NCBI RefSeq assembly: GCF_031450785.1
Contig: NZ_JARTWB010000002.1
Span: 1,488,001 to 1,552,000, forward strand
Direction of reading: 5' to 3'
DNA length: 64,000 nucleotides
Source: Caballeronia sp. LZ062
Lineage (GTDB): Bacteria; Pseudomonadota; Gammaproteobacteria; Burkholderiales; Burkholderiaceae
In this document: positions 15,812 through 23,851 of the stretch, piece by piece
Layout: every line of letters begins with the position of its first letter
Position numbering within the stretch: the first letter of the stretch is position 1
Program-made: the position numbers and the translations under genes
Notes under the pieces: generated by a model
Database searches by the model: none
Told to the model about the DNA's origin: nothing
What the model saw: the letters and a program-made list of their open reading frames with translations, nothing else

Positions 15812-16666
15812 ATGACTGCCCAACTCATCGACGGTAACGCCCTTTCCAAGACCCTTCGCGCCGATGTCGCCGCCCGCGCGGCCGCGCTCACCGCTCGCGG
15901 ACACAAGCCGGGCCTGGCCGTGGTGCTCGTCGGCGACAATCCGGCGAGCGAAGTCTATGTGCGCAACAAGGTGAAGGCGTGCCAGGACAACGGGCTGCAT
16001 TCGGTATTCGACCGTTTTCCCGCGACGTTCGCCGAAAGCGAACTGCTCGCGCACATCGAGAAGCTCAACGCCGATCCGGCTATCCACGGCATTCTGGTGC
16101 AACTGCCGCTGCCCGCGCATATCGACAGCCACAAGGTGATCGAAGCCATCGCGCCGGAGAAAGACGTGGACGGCTTTCATGTCGCGAACGCGGGCGCGTT
16201 GATGACGGGCAAGCCGCTCTTTCGCCCATGCACGCCGTATGGCGTGATGAAGATGTTCGAGGCGCACGACATCGACCTTACGGGCGCGAACGCGGTGGTG
16301 ATCGGCCGCTCGAACATCGTCGGCAAACCGATGGCGCTCCTGCTGCTCGAAGCCGGCGCGACCGTCACGATCTGTCACAGCAAGACGCGCGATATCGCGC
16401 GCTATACACGCGACGCGGATGTCGTCGTCGCGGCGACCGGCCGCCGTAACATTCTGACGGCGGACATGGTGAAGCCGGGCGCGACGGTGATCGACGTCGG
16501 CATGAATCGCGATGAAGCGGGCAAGCTGTGCGGCGACGTCGACTTCGCGGGCGTGAAGGAAGTCGCGGGCTACATCACGCCGGTGCCGGGCGGCGTCGGC
16601 CCGATGACAATCACCATGCTGCTCGTCAATACCATCGAAGCCGCCGAGCGCGCGGCACAGGCGTAA
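15812..16666 (+). CDS. folD: Bifunctional methylenetetrahydrofolate dehydrogenase / cyclohydrolase
   Basis: A 284-residue cytoplasmic enzyme interconverting 5,10-methylene-, methenyl- and 10-formyl-tetrahydrofolate with NADP+. The catalytic Lys lies in YVRNKVKAC, and the family signatures [19 protein letters not shown] (nucleotide-binding region) and PGGVGPMT are intact. The length is normal for the family. The gene stands alone, with about 170 bp upstream and 156 bp downstream. Confidence 0.97.
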   Translation: MTAQLIDGNALSKTLRADVAARAAALTARGHKPGLAVVLVGDNPASEVYVRNKVKACQDNGLHSVFDRFPATFAESELLAHIEKLNADPAIHGILVQLPLPAHIDSHKVIEAIAPEKDVDGFHVANAGALMTGKPLFRPCTPYGVMKMFEAHDIDLTGANAVVIGRSNIVGKPMALLLLEAGATVTICHSKTRDIARYTRDADVVVAATGRRNILTADMVKPGATVIDVGMNRDEAGKLCGDVDFAGVKEVAGYITPVPGGVGPMTITMLLVNTIEAAERAAQA

Positions 16667-16822
16667 GCCGCCGGGGACGCGCCTGATCGTCCCCTTAGAA
16701 ACAATCCATTGGATTTTGGCCCTGCCGCCCCAATAATGCTCCAATAGCATTCGCACACGAGCGGCGCGGCCCGGCATGACCGGCCCGTTCCGCGCTTCAT
16801 TGATCAGAGAACCGGGAGAGTC

Positions 16823-18949
16823 ATGAGCGATACCACCGCAGCCACGCCGACCACGGCAGCATCCAACCCGCTGCTCGATTTTTCCGACCTGCCGCGCTTC
16901 GGCGAAATCAAGCCCGAGCACGTCACGCCGGCGCTCGACGTGCTGCTGGCGGCGGCCAAAAGCGCCGTCGATCGCGCGAGTGCGCCCGAGACGCCTGCCA
17001 CGTGGCAAGACATCGTGGAAACGGTGGAGCGTGAATCGGAGAAGCTCTCGCGTGCGTGGGGCATCGTCGGGCATCTGAACGCCGTGGCAGACACGCCGGA
17101 ATTGCGCGCCGCCCATGCCGAAAACCTGCCGCGCGTCACCGAGTTTTCGGCAAGCGTCGGCCAGAATCTCGCGCTGTACGAGAAGTACAAAGCGATCGCC
17201 GCAGGCGACGAGTTCGCCGGGCTTTCCGCCGAGCGCAAGAAGATTCTGGAAAACGCGCTGCGCGACTTCCGTTTGTCCGGCGCTGAGTTGCCCGAAGACC
17301 GCAAGCCGCGCTTCGCGCAGTTGCAGGAAGAACAAGCCGCGCTTGCAAAGGCCTTTTCGGATCACGTGCTGGATGCGACCAACGCGTACTCGTACATCGT
17401 CACGCAGCAAAGCGACCTCGCCGGACTTCCCGACGACGTGATCGAAGCCGCCCGCGAAGCCGCGCAAAAAGAAGGCAAGGACGGCTGGAAGTTTACGCTG
17501 CACTTCCCTTCGTATTTCCCTGTGCTGCAATACGCACAGCATCGCCCGATGCGCGAGGCCATGTATCGCGCGTACGTCACGCGTGCGTCGGAACTCGGCG
17601 AGACCTACGGGCACGGCAAGGCCGAATGGGACAACACCCAGAATATCGTCGAGCAACTGAAGCTGCGTCAGGAAGAAGCGCGCACGCTCGGCTATCAGAA
17701 CTTCGCGGAAGTCTCGCTTGCGCCGAAGATGGCGGAGTCGCCCGCTCAGGTCATCGCGTTTCTCGAAGACCTCGCGAAGCGCGCGCGCCCCTATGCTGAA
17801 AACGACTGGATGGAACTGCGCGCGTTTGCTGCCACCGAACTCGGCATGCCCGAACTTCAGCCGTGGGACATCGCCTACGCGGCCGAAAAGCTGCGCCAGA
17901 AACGCTATTCGTTCTCCGAAAACGAAGTGAAGCAATACTTCCCGCAGGAAGCGGTGTTGAAGGGCCTTTTCAAGGTGACCGAAACGTTGTTCAACGTCTC
18001 CATTCGCCGCGACGAAGCCGCCGTGTGGAATCCGGACGTGCGCTTCTTCCGCGTCGAGAACAAGGACGGTTCGCTCGTCGCGCAGTTCTATCTGGACCTG
18101 TACGCGCGCGAAGGCAAGCGCGGCGGCGCCTGGATGGACGACGCCCGCGCCCGCCACAAGCGCACGCAAGGCGACGTGCAGACGCCGGTCGCGTATCTCA
18201 CGTGCAATTTCTCCGCGCCGGTCGGCGGCAAGCCGGCGTGCTTCACGCACGACGAAGTCATCACGCTGTTCCACGAGTTCGGGCACGGCCTGCATCACAT
18301 GCTCACGCGCGTCGAGGAACTCGGCGTGTCGGGCATCAACGGCGTCGAATGGGATGCGGTGGAACTGCCATCGCAATTCATGGAGAACTTCTGCTGGGAG
18401 TGGGACGTGCTAACCGACATGTCTGCGCACGTCGAAACGGGCCAGCCGCTGCCGCGCGAACTGTTCGACAAGATGCTCGCCGCGAAGAACTTCCAGAGTG
18501 GTTTGGGGACGCTGCGCCAGATCGTTTTCTCGATGTTCGATATGGTGCTGCACACGTCCTACGATCCGGCCAACGGCACGCAGAACGTGAACGATCTCGC
18601 CCGCGAGATCAACGAGAAGTTTCACGTCATTCCGCAAACGCCGTTCTCGCGCTGGCCGAATACGTTCAGCCACATATTCGCGGGCGGTTATGCGGCGGGC
18701 TACTACAGCTACAAGTGGGCCGAAGTGCTGTCCGCCGATGCCTACGCCGCGTTCGAAGAAGCCGCGAAGGCCGCCAACGGCTCGGTGCTGGATGCGCAAA
18801 CGGGCATCCGCTATCGCCGCGAGATTCTGGAGGTGGGCGGGAGCCGCCCGGCGATGGACTCGTTCAAAGCGTTTCGTGGACGCGAGCCGAGCATCGACGC
18901 GCTATTGCGCCACAACGGCATGAGCGAGCACACACAGACGGTGCACTAA
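16823..18949 (+). CDS. prlC: Oligopeptidase A (M3 metallopeptidase)
   Basis: A 708-residue zinc endopeptidase of the thimet-oligopeptidase family that degrades oligopeptides and cleaved signal peptides in the cytoplasm. The zinc motif HEFGH is seen in TLFHEFGHGLHHM, with the downstream Glu in GINGVEWDAVELPSQF. The length is close to E. coli PrlC (680). The start is the ATG at 16823, with GGGAGAG upstream. A strong terminator follows 15 bp after the stop. Confidence 0.95.
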   Translation: MSDTTAATPTTAASNPLLDFSDLPRFGEIKPEHVTPALDVLLAAAKSAVDRASAPETPATWQDIVETVERESEKLSRAWGIVGHLNAVADTPELRAAHAENLPRVTEFSASVGQNLALYEKYKAIAAGDEFAGLSAERKKILENALRDFRLSGAELPEDRKPRFAQLQEEQAALAKAFSDHVLDATNAYSYIVTQQSDLAGLPDDVIEAAREAAQKEGKDGWKFTLHFPSYFPVLQYAQHRPMREAMYRAYVTRASELGETYGHGKAEWDNTQNIVEQLKLRQEEARTLGYQNFAEVSLAPKMAESPAQVIAFLEDLAKRARPYAENDWMELRAFAATELGMPELQPWDIAYAAEKLRQKRYSFSENEVKQYFPQEAVLKGLFKVTETLFNVSIRRDEAAVWNPDVRFFRVENKDGSLVAQFYLDLYAREGKRGGAWMDDARARHKRTQGDVQTPVAYLTCNFSAPVGGKPACFTHDEVITLFHEFGHGLHHMLTRVEELGVSGINGVEWDAVELPSQFMENFCWEWDVLTDMSAHVETGQPLPRELFDKMLAAKNFQSGLGTLRQIVFSMFDMVLHTSYDPANGTQNVNDLAREINEKFHVIPQTPFSRWPNTFSHIFAGGYAAGYYSYKWAEVLSADAYAAFEEAAKAANGSVLDAQTGIRYRREILEVGGSRPAMDSFKAFRGREPSIDALLRHNGMSEHTQTVH

Positions 18950-18964
18950 TCCACTGATCCGACA

Positions 18965-18989
18965 CCCCGGCCGCCGAGCCGGGGTTTTT
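18965..18989 (+). terminator. Rho-independent terminator of prlC
   Basis: CCCCGGC (18965-18971) pairs with GCCGGGG (18978-18984), followed by TTTTT. The convergent deaminase gene ends 5 bp further on. Confidence 0.85.
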
Positions 18990-18993
18990 ATTG

Positions 18994-20268
18994 TCAGCGC
19001 TTGATTCTGAAGTCCACCTCCGCAGGCCGTCCTTCGAGCGCCAGCGTCGCGCGCACGGCCGGGCTGCGGCTCACCACCTTCCCTCTTCTGATCACCGCCG
19101 TGCGCGCCGCGCGCAGACGGATCGCTTCGATCGGATCGCGAGCATCGAGCACGACGCAATCCGCATGGCAGCCCACTTCCACGCCGTAGCCTTCGAGCCC
19201 GAGAATGCGCGCGGGCGTTGCCGTGACCGCATCGAAGCACGCGCGCATCGCGTCCACGCCGGTCATTTGCGCGACGTGCAGGCCCATATGCGCGACTTCC
19301 AGCATGTCGCCGGAACCGAGGCTATACCACGGGTCCATCACGCAGTCGTGGCCGAACGCGACGTCGATGCCCGCCGCCATCAGTTCGGGCACGCGCGTCA
19401 TTCCGCGCCGCTTCGGGTACGTGTCCGATCGTCCCTGCAGCGTGATATTGATGAGCGGATTCGCAATCGCGGAAACGCCCGCTTCGCGCATCAGCGGAAT
19501 GAGCTTGCTCACGTAGTAGTTGTCCATCGAATGCATGGACGTGAGATGCGAGCCGGTCACGCGTCCATGCAGTCCCAGCCGATGCGTCTCCGCCGCAAGC
19601 GTTTCGATGTGCCGCGACAGCGGATCGTCGGATTCGTCGCAGTGCATGTCCACGCGCAAGCCCTGCTCTGCAGCGTATTCGCACAGCAGGGTGATCGATG
19701 CCGCGCCGTCGGCCATGGTGCGCTCGAAGTGCGGAATGCCGCCGACGACATCGACGCCGAGCGCAATCGCACGCTTCAGGTTCTCGAACGCGCCCGCGCT
19801 GCGCAATACGCCGTCCTGCGGGAACGCGACAAGTTGCAGGTCGAGATAAGGCTTCACGCGGCGCTTGACCTCGACCAGCGCCTCGACGGCGAGCAACCGC
19901 GGATCGCAGACATCGACGTGCGAGCGGATCGCCAGCAGCCCGCGCGCGACGGCCCAGTCGCAATACTGCAGCGCGCGCTCGACGATGGCTTCCTGCGTCA
20001 GTTCGGGCTTCAGTTCGCCCCACAACGCAATCCCTTCGAGCAGCGTCCCCGACGCGTTCACGCGCGGCAGCCCGTACGAGAGCGTCGCGTCCATGTGAAA
20101 GTGCGCATCGACGAAAGGCGCGGTGACGAGCGAACCGTTGGCATCGATTTCCTCGCGCGCGCTTGCGTTCAGATGCGGCTCGATGGCGACGATGCGGCCC
20201 GCTTCCATGCCGATATCGACAAGCTCAGTGGAACGCACGAGCGCGGCGCGACGAATGATGAGATCCAT
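18994..20268 (-). CDS. CodA-like cytosine deaminase family amidohydrolase
   Basis: A 424-residue metal-dependent amidohydrolase, the same length as E. coli CodA (427). Metal and substrate residues are visible: HFHMD near the N-terminus, QLVAFPQDG (substrate Gln), HCDESDD (metal/proton-shuttle His and Glu), SHLTSMHS, QGRSDTYPKRRG and GHDCVMDPWY. It lacks a signal peptide. The start is the ATG at 20268; the frame reaches 20361 but the added residues are not family-like. In E. coli CodA the last motif is GHDDVFDPWY, so the second Asp (D314), which influences pyrimidine specificity, is Cys here. The natural substrate may therefore differ (cytosine, isocytosine or another N-heterocycle). No codB-like permease is adjacent. 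Confidence 0.85.
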   Translation of the reverse strand: MDLIIRRAALVRSTELVDIGMEAGRIVAIEPHLNASAREEIDANGSLVTAPFVDAHFHMDATLSYGLPRVNASGTLLEGIALWGELKPELTQEAIVERALQYCDWAVARGLLAIRSHVDVCDPRLLAVEALVEVKRRVKPYLDLQLVAFPQDGVLRSAGAFENLKRAIALGVDVVGGIPHFERTMADGAASITLLCEYAAEQGLRVDMHCDESDDPLSRHIETLAAETHRLGLHGRVTGSHLTSMHSMDNYYVSKLIPLMREAGVSAIANPLINITLQGRSDTYPKRRGMTRVPELMAAGIDVAFGHDCVMDPWYSLGSGDMLEVAHMGLHVAQMTGVDAMRACFDAVTATPARILGLEGYGVEVGCHADCVVLDARDPIEAIRLRAARTAVIRRGKVVSRSPAVRATLALEGRPAEVDFRIKR

Positions 20269-20514
20269 GTGCAAACCCTCGTACTTAAGGCATTCCGACG
20301 ATTGTAGCGAGTCATAAAAGCGCCGCGCGGTAGGCGCCATACTTATCAAATTGATCAGCAATTGGGAAGAAACGTTTGCTTATCGACAATGGCGGATGCG
20401 TCGGCACATTTGGCGGCGTCGCATTAAACGCATCCTTACAATCGGTTGCAACTCAAGCAAAAGATACGGAGACCCCACTTGCTGACCGCAAATCTTGCCT
20501 GGCGAAAGAACCTT

Positions 20515-20925
20515 ATGTTGTCTCGGAGGCTTCGGGAATTGGCCGGACGGTTAGTGCGCGGCAGGATTCGACAGAACCGCCAGACCCAGCCGCAGGTCGC
20601 CTTGCCGAGCGCCGAGGTGCTGGCCCTCGCACTTGCTGCGGAAGGCGGTTTGCGCCGGCACGCATCGTCGCATTGGGGTGAACGCGGGGCGAGCAACTAC
20701 TATGATCTCGCCGTCTTCGAGATCGTCGTGGATCAAACGTCTCGCGGCGCTGCACAGGCGAGCGCCACGCGCGGCAAGATCGTCATCGCCGCGACGTCGG
20801 AAGCGGGCGCGCTGAGCGTACTGCGCGCGCAACTGCGGGGCGACGCCCGCTGCTATGCGTTCCACTGGAACGGCCGGACCATTCCCGTGCACTATCTGCT
20901 CGGCGCATCGGGGCTTTATCTGTAG
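20515..20925 (+). CDS. Hypothetical protein
   Basis: A 136-residue protein from the ATG at 20515 (the open frame begins at a TTG at 20446). The N-terminus is basic (LRELAGRLVRGRIRQNRQ); the middle reads YDLAVFEIVVDQT and the end is FHWNGRTIPVHYLLGASGLYL. There is no signal peptide or membrane helix. I do not recognise a family. Codon bias is that of the host genes, which favours a real gene. It lies alone between the divergent deaminase gene and the polymerase-like gene. Confidence 0.5.
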   Translation: MLSRRLRELAGRLVRGRIRQNRQTQPQVALPSAEVLALALAAEGGLRRHASSHWGERGASNYYDLAVFEIVVDQTSRGAAQASATRGKIVIAATSEAGALSVLRAQLRGDARCYAFHWNGRTIPVHYLLGASGLYL

Positions 20926-21239
20926 TCATCTCGCGGGACGGTCTCCAGCCGTCTTCGCGTCCGTCGGGCCTCTAACGCTGCACTGCGGCGTTCGACCCAG
21001 GTCCCTGTCGTACCGCTCTATTCAATCTGCCTTCGAAGATGAACGTGACTGGCGTCGCATCGTTGCGCCTCGCTCACGTGCTCATGACGCGCATGAGCCG
21101 GCATCGGAAGGACTCCGACGCATCAATCGTTTGCGTCTCGCGGCGCGCTCGCCTGCACGATCCGTAGGTTGGAGCCGTCCGCTGCATTCCCGCGTCGCAT
21201 AGAAGAAAAACGACTGACAAACCATGCAGAGACCCAACG
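20926..21239. other. Intergenic region before the polymerase-like gene
   Basis: About 314 bp with short open frames that lack ribosome sites and family-like sequence. An A-rich stretch (AGAAGAAAAACGACTG) lies shortly before the start at 21240. I see nothing else definite. Confidence 0.4.
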
Positions 21240-22589
21240 ATGCTTTCCTTCCGAAACCAATTTTCGGTCCGGCGCCTGATCAGCCTCGGGCTCGTGCTGA
21301 ACCTGTTCGTGATGCGGCCGTCCGCGCTCGGCGAACGCTATACGGCCATCGGCGTGCTGATCGCGCCGCTTCTCACCTGCCTGTATCTGTTCCATACGCA
21401 TCGCGAGGTTCGCTATACGACGCCGCGCCTGCGCGCGGAAACCGCGTGCCTGCTCGTTCTGATGGCCGTGTACTGGCTCTATGTCGCGCCGATTTCCATC
21501 GTGAACGAACGCTCGCAGCTCGAATGGACGCTGTATGAACTCGTGACCACTGGCGTCATCGGCTTGTCGTACAGCGCGTTCCTGCTGGACGTCAACGCGA
21601 ACCGTGTCTTCTTCCGGCAGCTTTGCACGGCCGTCGCGCTGCTGAGCCTGTCGAGCGTCGTCACCGAGCTGCTGACTGTGTGGCTTGGAAACAAGGACGG
21701 CCTCTATCTTTTTAGTCTGCCCGTGAAAGGCTATGCCGATTACACCGACGACCCGCGCGCCGCGACGGGCGCGATCTACTTTCCGTTCTCCATGCTGTAC
21801 AGCGACTTCGCGTCGGGCACCGTGAAGTTCGACCGCTACTGCGCCTTCTTTCGGGAGGCCGGCATCTATCAGGCGGTGGCGTGCTTCTGCCTGATCTACG
21901 AGGCGCTCACGCGGCGCTCGAAGTTCCTGCTCGCGTGCATGGTGGGCGGCATTCTGTGCGCCTTTTCGACACTCGGCGTCGCGCTGCTCGCCATGTCGCT
22001 CGGACTCGTGTTCCTGCTCTCCGGCCGCTCGCGCCGCTTGTTCATGCCGCGTTTGCTCGTCACCTGCGCGATCGTGCTGATGGCGTGGCCCATTGCGCTT
22101 TATACGCCGTACATCGGGCTCAAGGACAAAGCGCGCACGCACGGCGAATCCATCAGCGACCGCGCGCGCTCCATCGACCGTGGTCTCGCGAACTTCGCCA
22201 TGCGCCCGCTCGGCGTCGGGCTTTTCAGCGGCAAGGAGCACAACGACGGCATCTCTCTCCTGGCGCAGATCGGCATGATCGGGCTCTTCGGCTTCGCTTG
22301 TCAGGTGGTCATGCTGTCTGCATGGCGGCCGGGAACGAAAGCGAACTGGCCGAAGATCGGCGCATGTGCGCCCTTGCTGATCACCGCGCTTTTCGCGCAG
22401 CCGATCGCCGGTGCGCCGACCATCTACGTCATTCTGCTGGCCTATTTGCCGCGTCTGCGGCATGCGCCGCGTGCGCTCCCGCCCGCACGCGCTCCCGATC
22501 TCGCGCAGCCGTTTGCTCCAGCCGCGATGTCAGCGTCAACGTCAGCCGACGAGGTTCCCCGCCTGCAGACTGTCGCGCGAAACGCGTAG
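21240..22589 (+). CDS. Polytopic membrane protein, O-antigen polymerase/ligase-like
   Basis: A 449-residue inner-membrane protein with roughly ten hydrophobic segments, for example VLIAPLLTCLYLFHT, LVLMAVYWLYVAPISIV, ILCAFSTLGVALLAMSLGLV and LVTCAIVLMAWPIALY. A large hydrophilic loop near residues 155-210 (VKGYADYTDDPRAATGA, then FFREAGIYQA) resembles the periplasmic loop of Wzy/WaaL-type proteins, including an RE(A/P)G-like motif. The last 55 residues are hydrophilic and Pro/Ala-rich. It has no glycosyltransferase neighbours in the window. Its 3' end overlaps the convergent beta-helix gene by 48 bp. The likely role is surface or exopolysaccharide assembly, inferred from topology. Confidence 0.65.
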   Translation: MLSFRNQFSVRRLISLGLVLNLFVMRPSALGERYTAIGVLIAPLLTCLYLFHTHREVRYTTPRLRAETACLLVLMAVYWLYVAPISIVNERSQLEWTLYELVTTGVIGLSYSAFLLDVNANRVFFRQLCTAVALLSLSSVVTELLTVWLGNKDGLYLFSLPVKGYADYTDDPRAATGAIYFPFSMLYSDFASGTVKFDRYCAFFREAGIYQAVACFCLIYEALTRRSKFLLACMVGGILCAFSTLGVALLAMSLGLVFLLSGRSRRLFMPRLLVTCAIVLMAWPIALYTPYIGLKDKARTHGESISDRARSIDRGLANFAMRPLGVGLFSGKEHNDGISLLAQIGMIGLFGFACQVVMLSAWRPGTKANWPKIGACAPLLITALFAQPIAGAPTIYVILLAYLPRLRHAPRALPPARAPDLAQPFAPAAMSASTSADEVPRLQTVARNA

Positions 22590-23780
22590 CGGCACGCCGC
22601 ACGCCGAGATGACGTTGCCCTGCACGAGACAGCGCGACACGACCGTGATGCCCTCGGCGAAGCGGTGAATCGCGTTGTTCGCGATGACGGCATCGACCGT
22701 CTCGACATCGGGAATCAGGATACCGGCGCTGTCCTTCGAAGCGCCGCTTCCTTCGATGTGATTCGCGCTGATGACCACTTTGCGTTTTTGCGGCGCGTCG
22801 CCGCTCACGCTCGCCCGCGTGCCGACCTGAATGCCGTTGTTGCGCGCGAGCACGCTCACGACATTCCCGTCGATGGTAATCGCGCCGGCCGCGTCTTCGA
22901 CATGCAGCGTACCGTTGGCGCTGGACACGTTCGACGCCACGGTGTTGCCGGCGACCGCGATATCCGTCACATGCGCGATGTTGAGCGGCAAATCCATGGC
23001 AAGGCTGCGTGCGGTGATCGTGTTGCCCTGCACGACCACGTTCGAGCACGCGATATGCGGTGTGTTCACGCCGATGCTCGCGTCGATACACACGTTGCCC
23101 GCGATATGAATATGCGACGAGGCGCGTCCGAGCGGCGCGCGCCGCACGTCGCCCGTCATGCCGCGCTGGTTGTTGATCTGCACGCCGTACGAGCAGGACT
23201 CGAACTGGTTGTTCAGCACGAAGAGGCCGGTTACGCCCGTGCCCATGAACCACGCGCCGAAAATGTTCGACTGACGCGGCGTCGCGCCGATGGTTCGTCC
23301 GACGATGCAGTTGTTCTCGAAACGCTGATTGCGCGCGTCGTCGACGGCGTTGAGCACGCCGTGCATATCCGCCTTGCTCGTGTTCGACAGGTCGAAGGTC
23401 ACGTCGCGCACGAAGGTGCCGCTGCCGCCCCATTCGAACGCCGCGCCGCCGCGCGCGCCGTCCAGCGTCGCGATGAGCGTCGCGCCCTCGCCGTTCGTCG
23501 ATATGCCGCGCGCATAGACGCCGCGCGTCACGCGATACGTCGCGCCGCAGAGCGATACCGCCAATATGCGCTGCTGGCGCGCGTGTTCATAGGCGGCGTT
23601 GAGGGCGGCGGTGTCGTCGGCGCGGCCATCGCCTTTTGCGCCGAACGCAAACGGAGTCAGGGCGTCGCCATTCGAACGGGTCGCCGGGAATGCCATGCGC
23701 GGATACGCATACACGTGCAACGCGCCCAGTCCGAGCGCGGCATCGACAAGAAAGCGTCGGCGGCTGAAGGAGGAAGTCAT
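22542..23780 (-). CDS. Tat-exported right-handed beta-helix protein (pectate-lyase-fold)
   Basis: A 412-residue protein that begins with a twin-arginine-like signal (SSFSRRRFLVDAALGLGALH). It is followed by the start typical of pectate-lyase-superfamily proteins: FGAKGDGRADDTAALNAA. The rest is a series of short beta-coil repeats with Asn/Val/Gly turns (FENNCIVG, VLNNQFESCSYGVQINN, VVQGNTITA, VAGNTVASNV, VIANNAIHR), consistent with a parallel beta-helix. Such proteins bind or cleave polysaccharides. It converges on, and overlaps by 48 bp, an O-antigen-polymerase-like gene, so a shared glycan is plausible. It occupies the position where kdpE would normally follow kdpD. Confidence 0.75.
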   Translation of the reverse strand: MTSSFSRRRFLVDAALGLGALHVYAYPRMAFPATRSNGDALTPFAFGAKGDGRADDTAALNAAYEHARQQRILAVSLCGATYRVTRGVYARGISTNGEGATLIATLDGARGGAAFEWGGSGTFVRDVTFDLSNTSKADMHGVLNAVDDARNQRFENNCIVGRTIGATPRQSNIFGAWFMGTGVTGLFVLNNQFESCSYGVQINNQRGMTGDVRRAPLGRASSHIHIAGNVCIDASIGVNTPHIACSNVVVQGNTITARSLAMDLPLNIAHVTDIAVAGNTVASNVSSANGTLHVEDAAGAITIDGNVVSVLARNNGIQVGTRASVSGDAPQKRKVVISANHIEGSGASKDSAGILIPDVETVDAVIANNAIHRFAEGITVVSRCLVQGNVISACGVPLRVSRDSLQAGNLVG

Positions 23781-23851
23781 GCGAGCAAATCTACCGCCCC
23801 CGCGCGTTCCCGACCGTGCGATCGCGCATGAATGCCCTACATGCGCTCGCT

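Noticed and set aside
15548..18376. 942-codon minus-strand open frame across folD and prlC
   Set aside because: Spans two well-defined plus-strand genes and their intergenic gap; shadow composition only.
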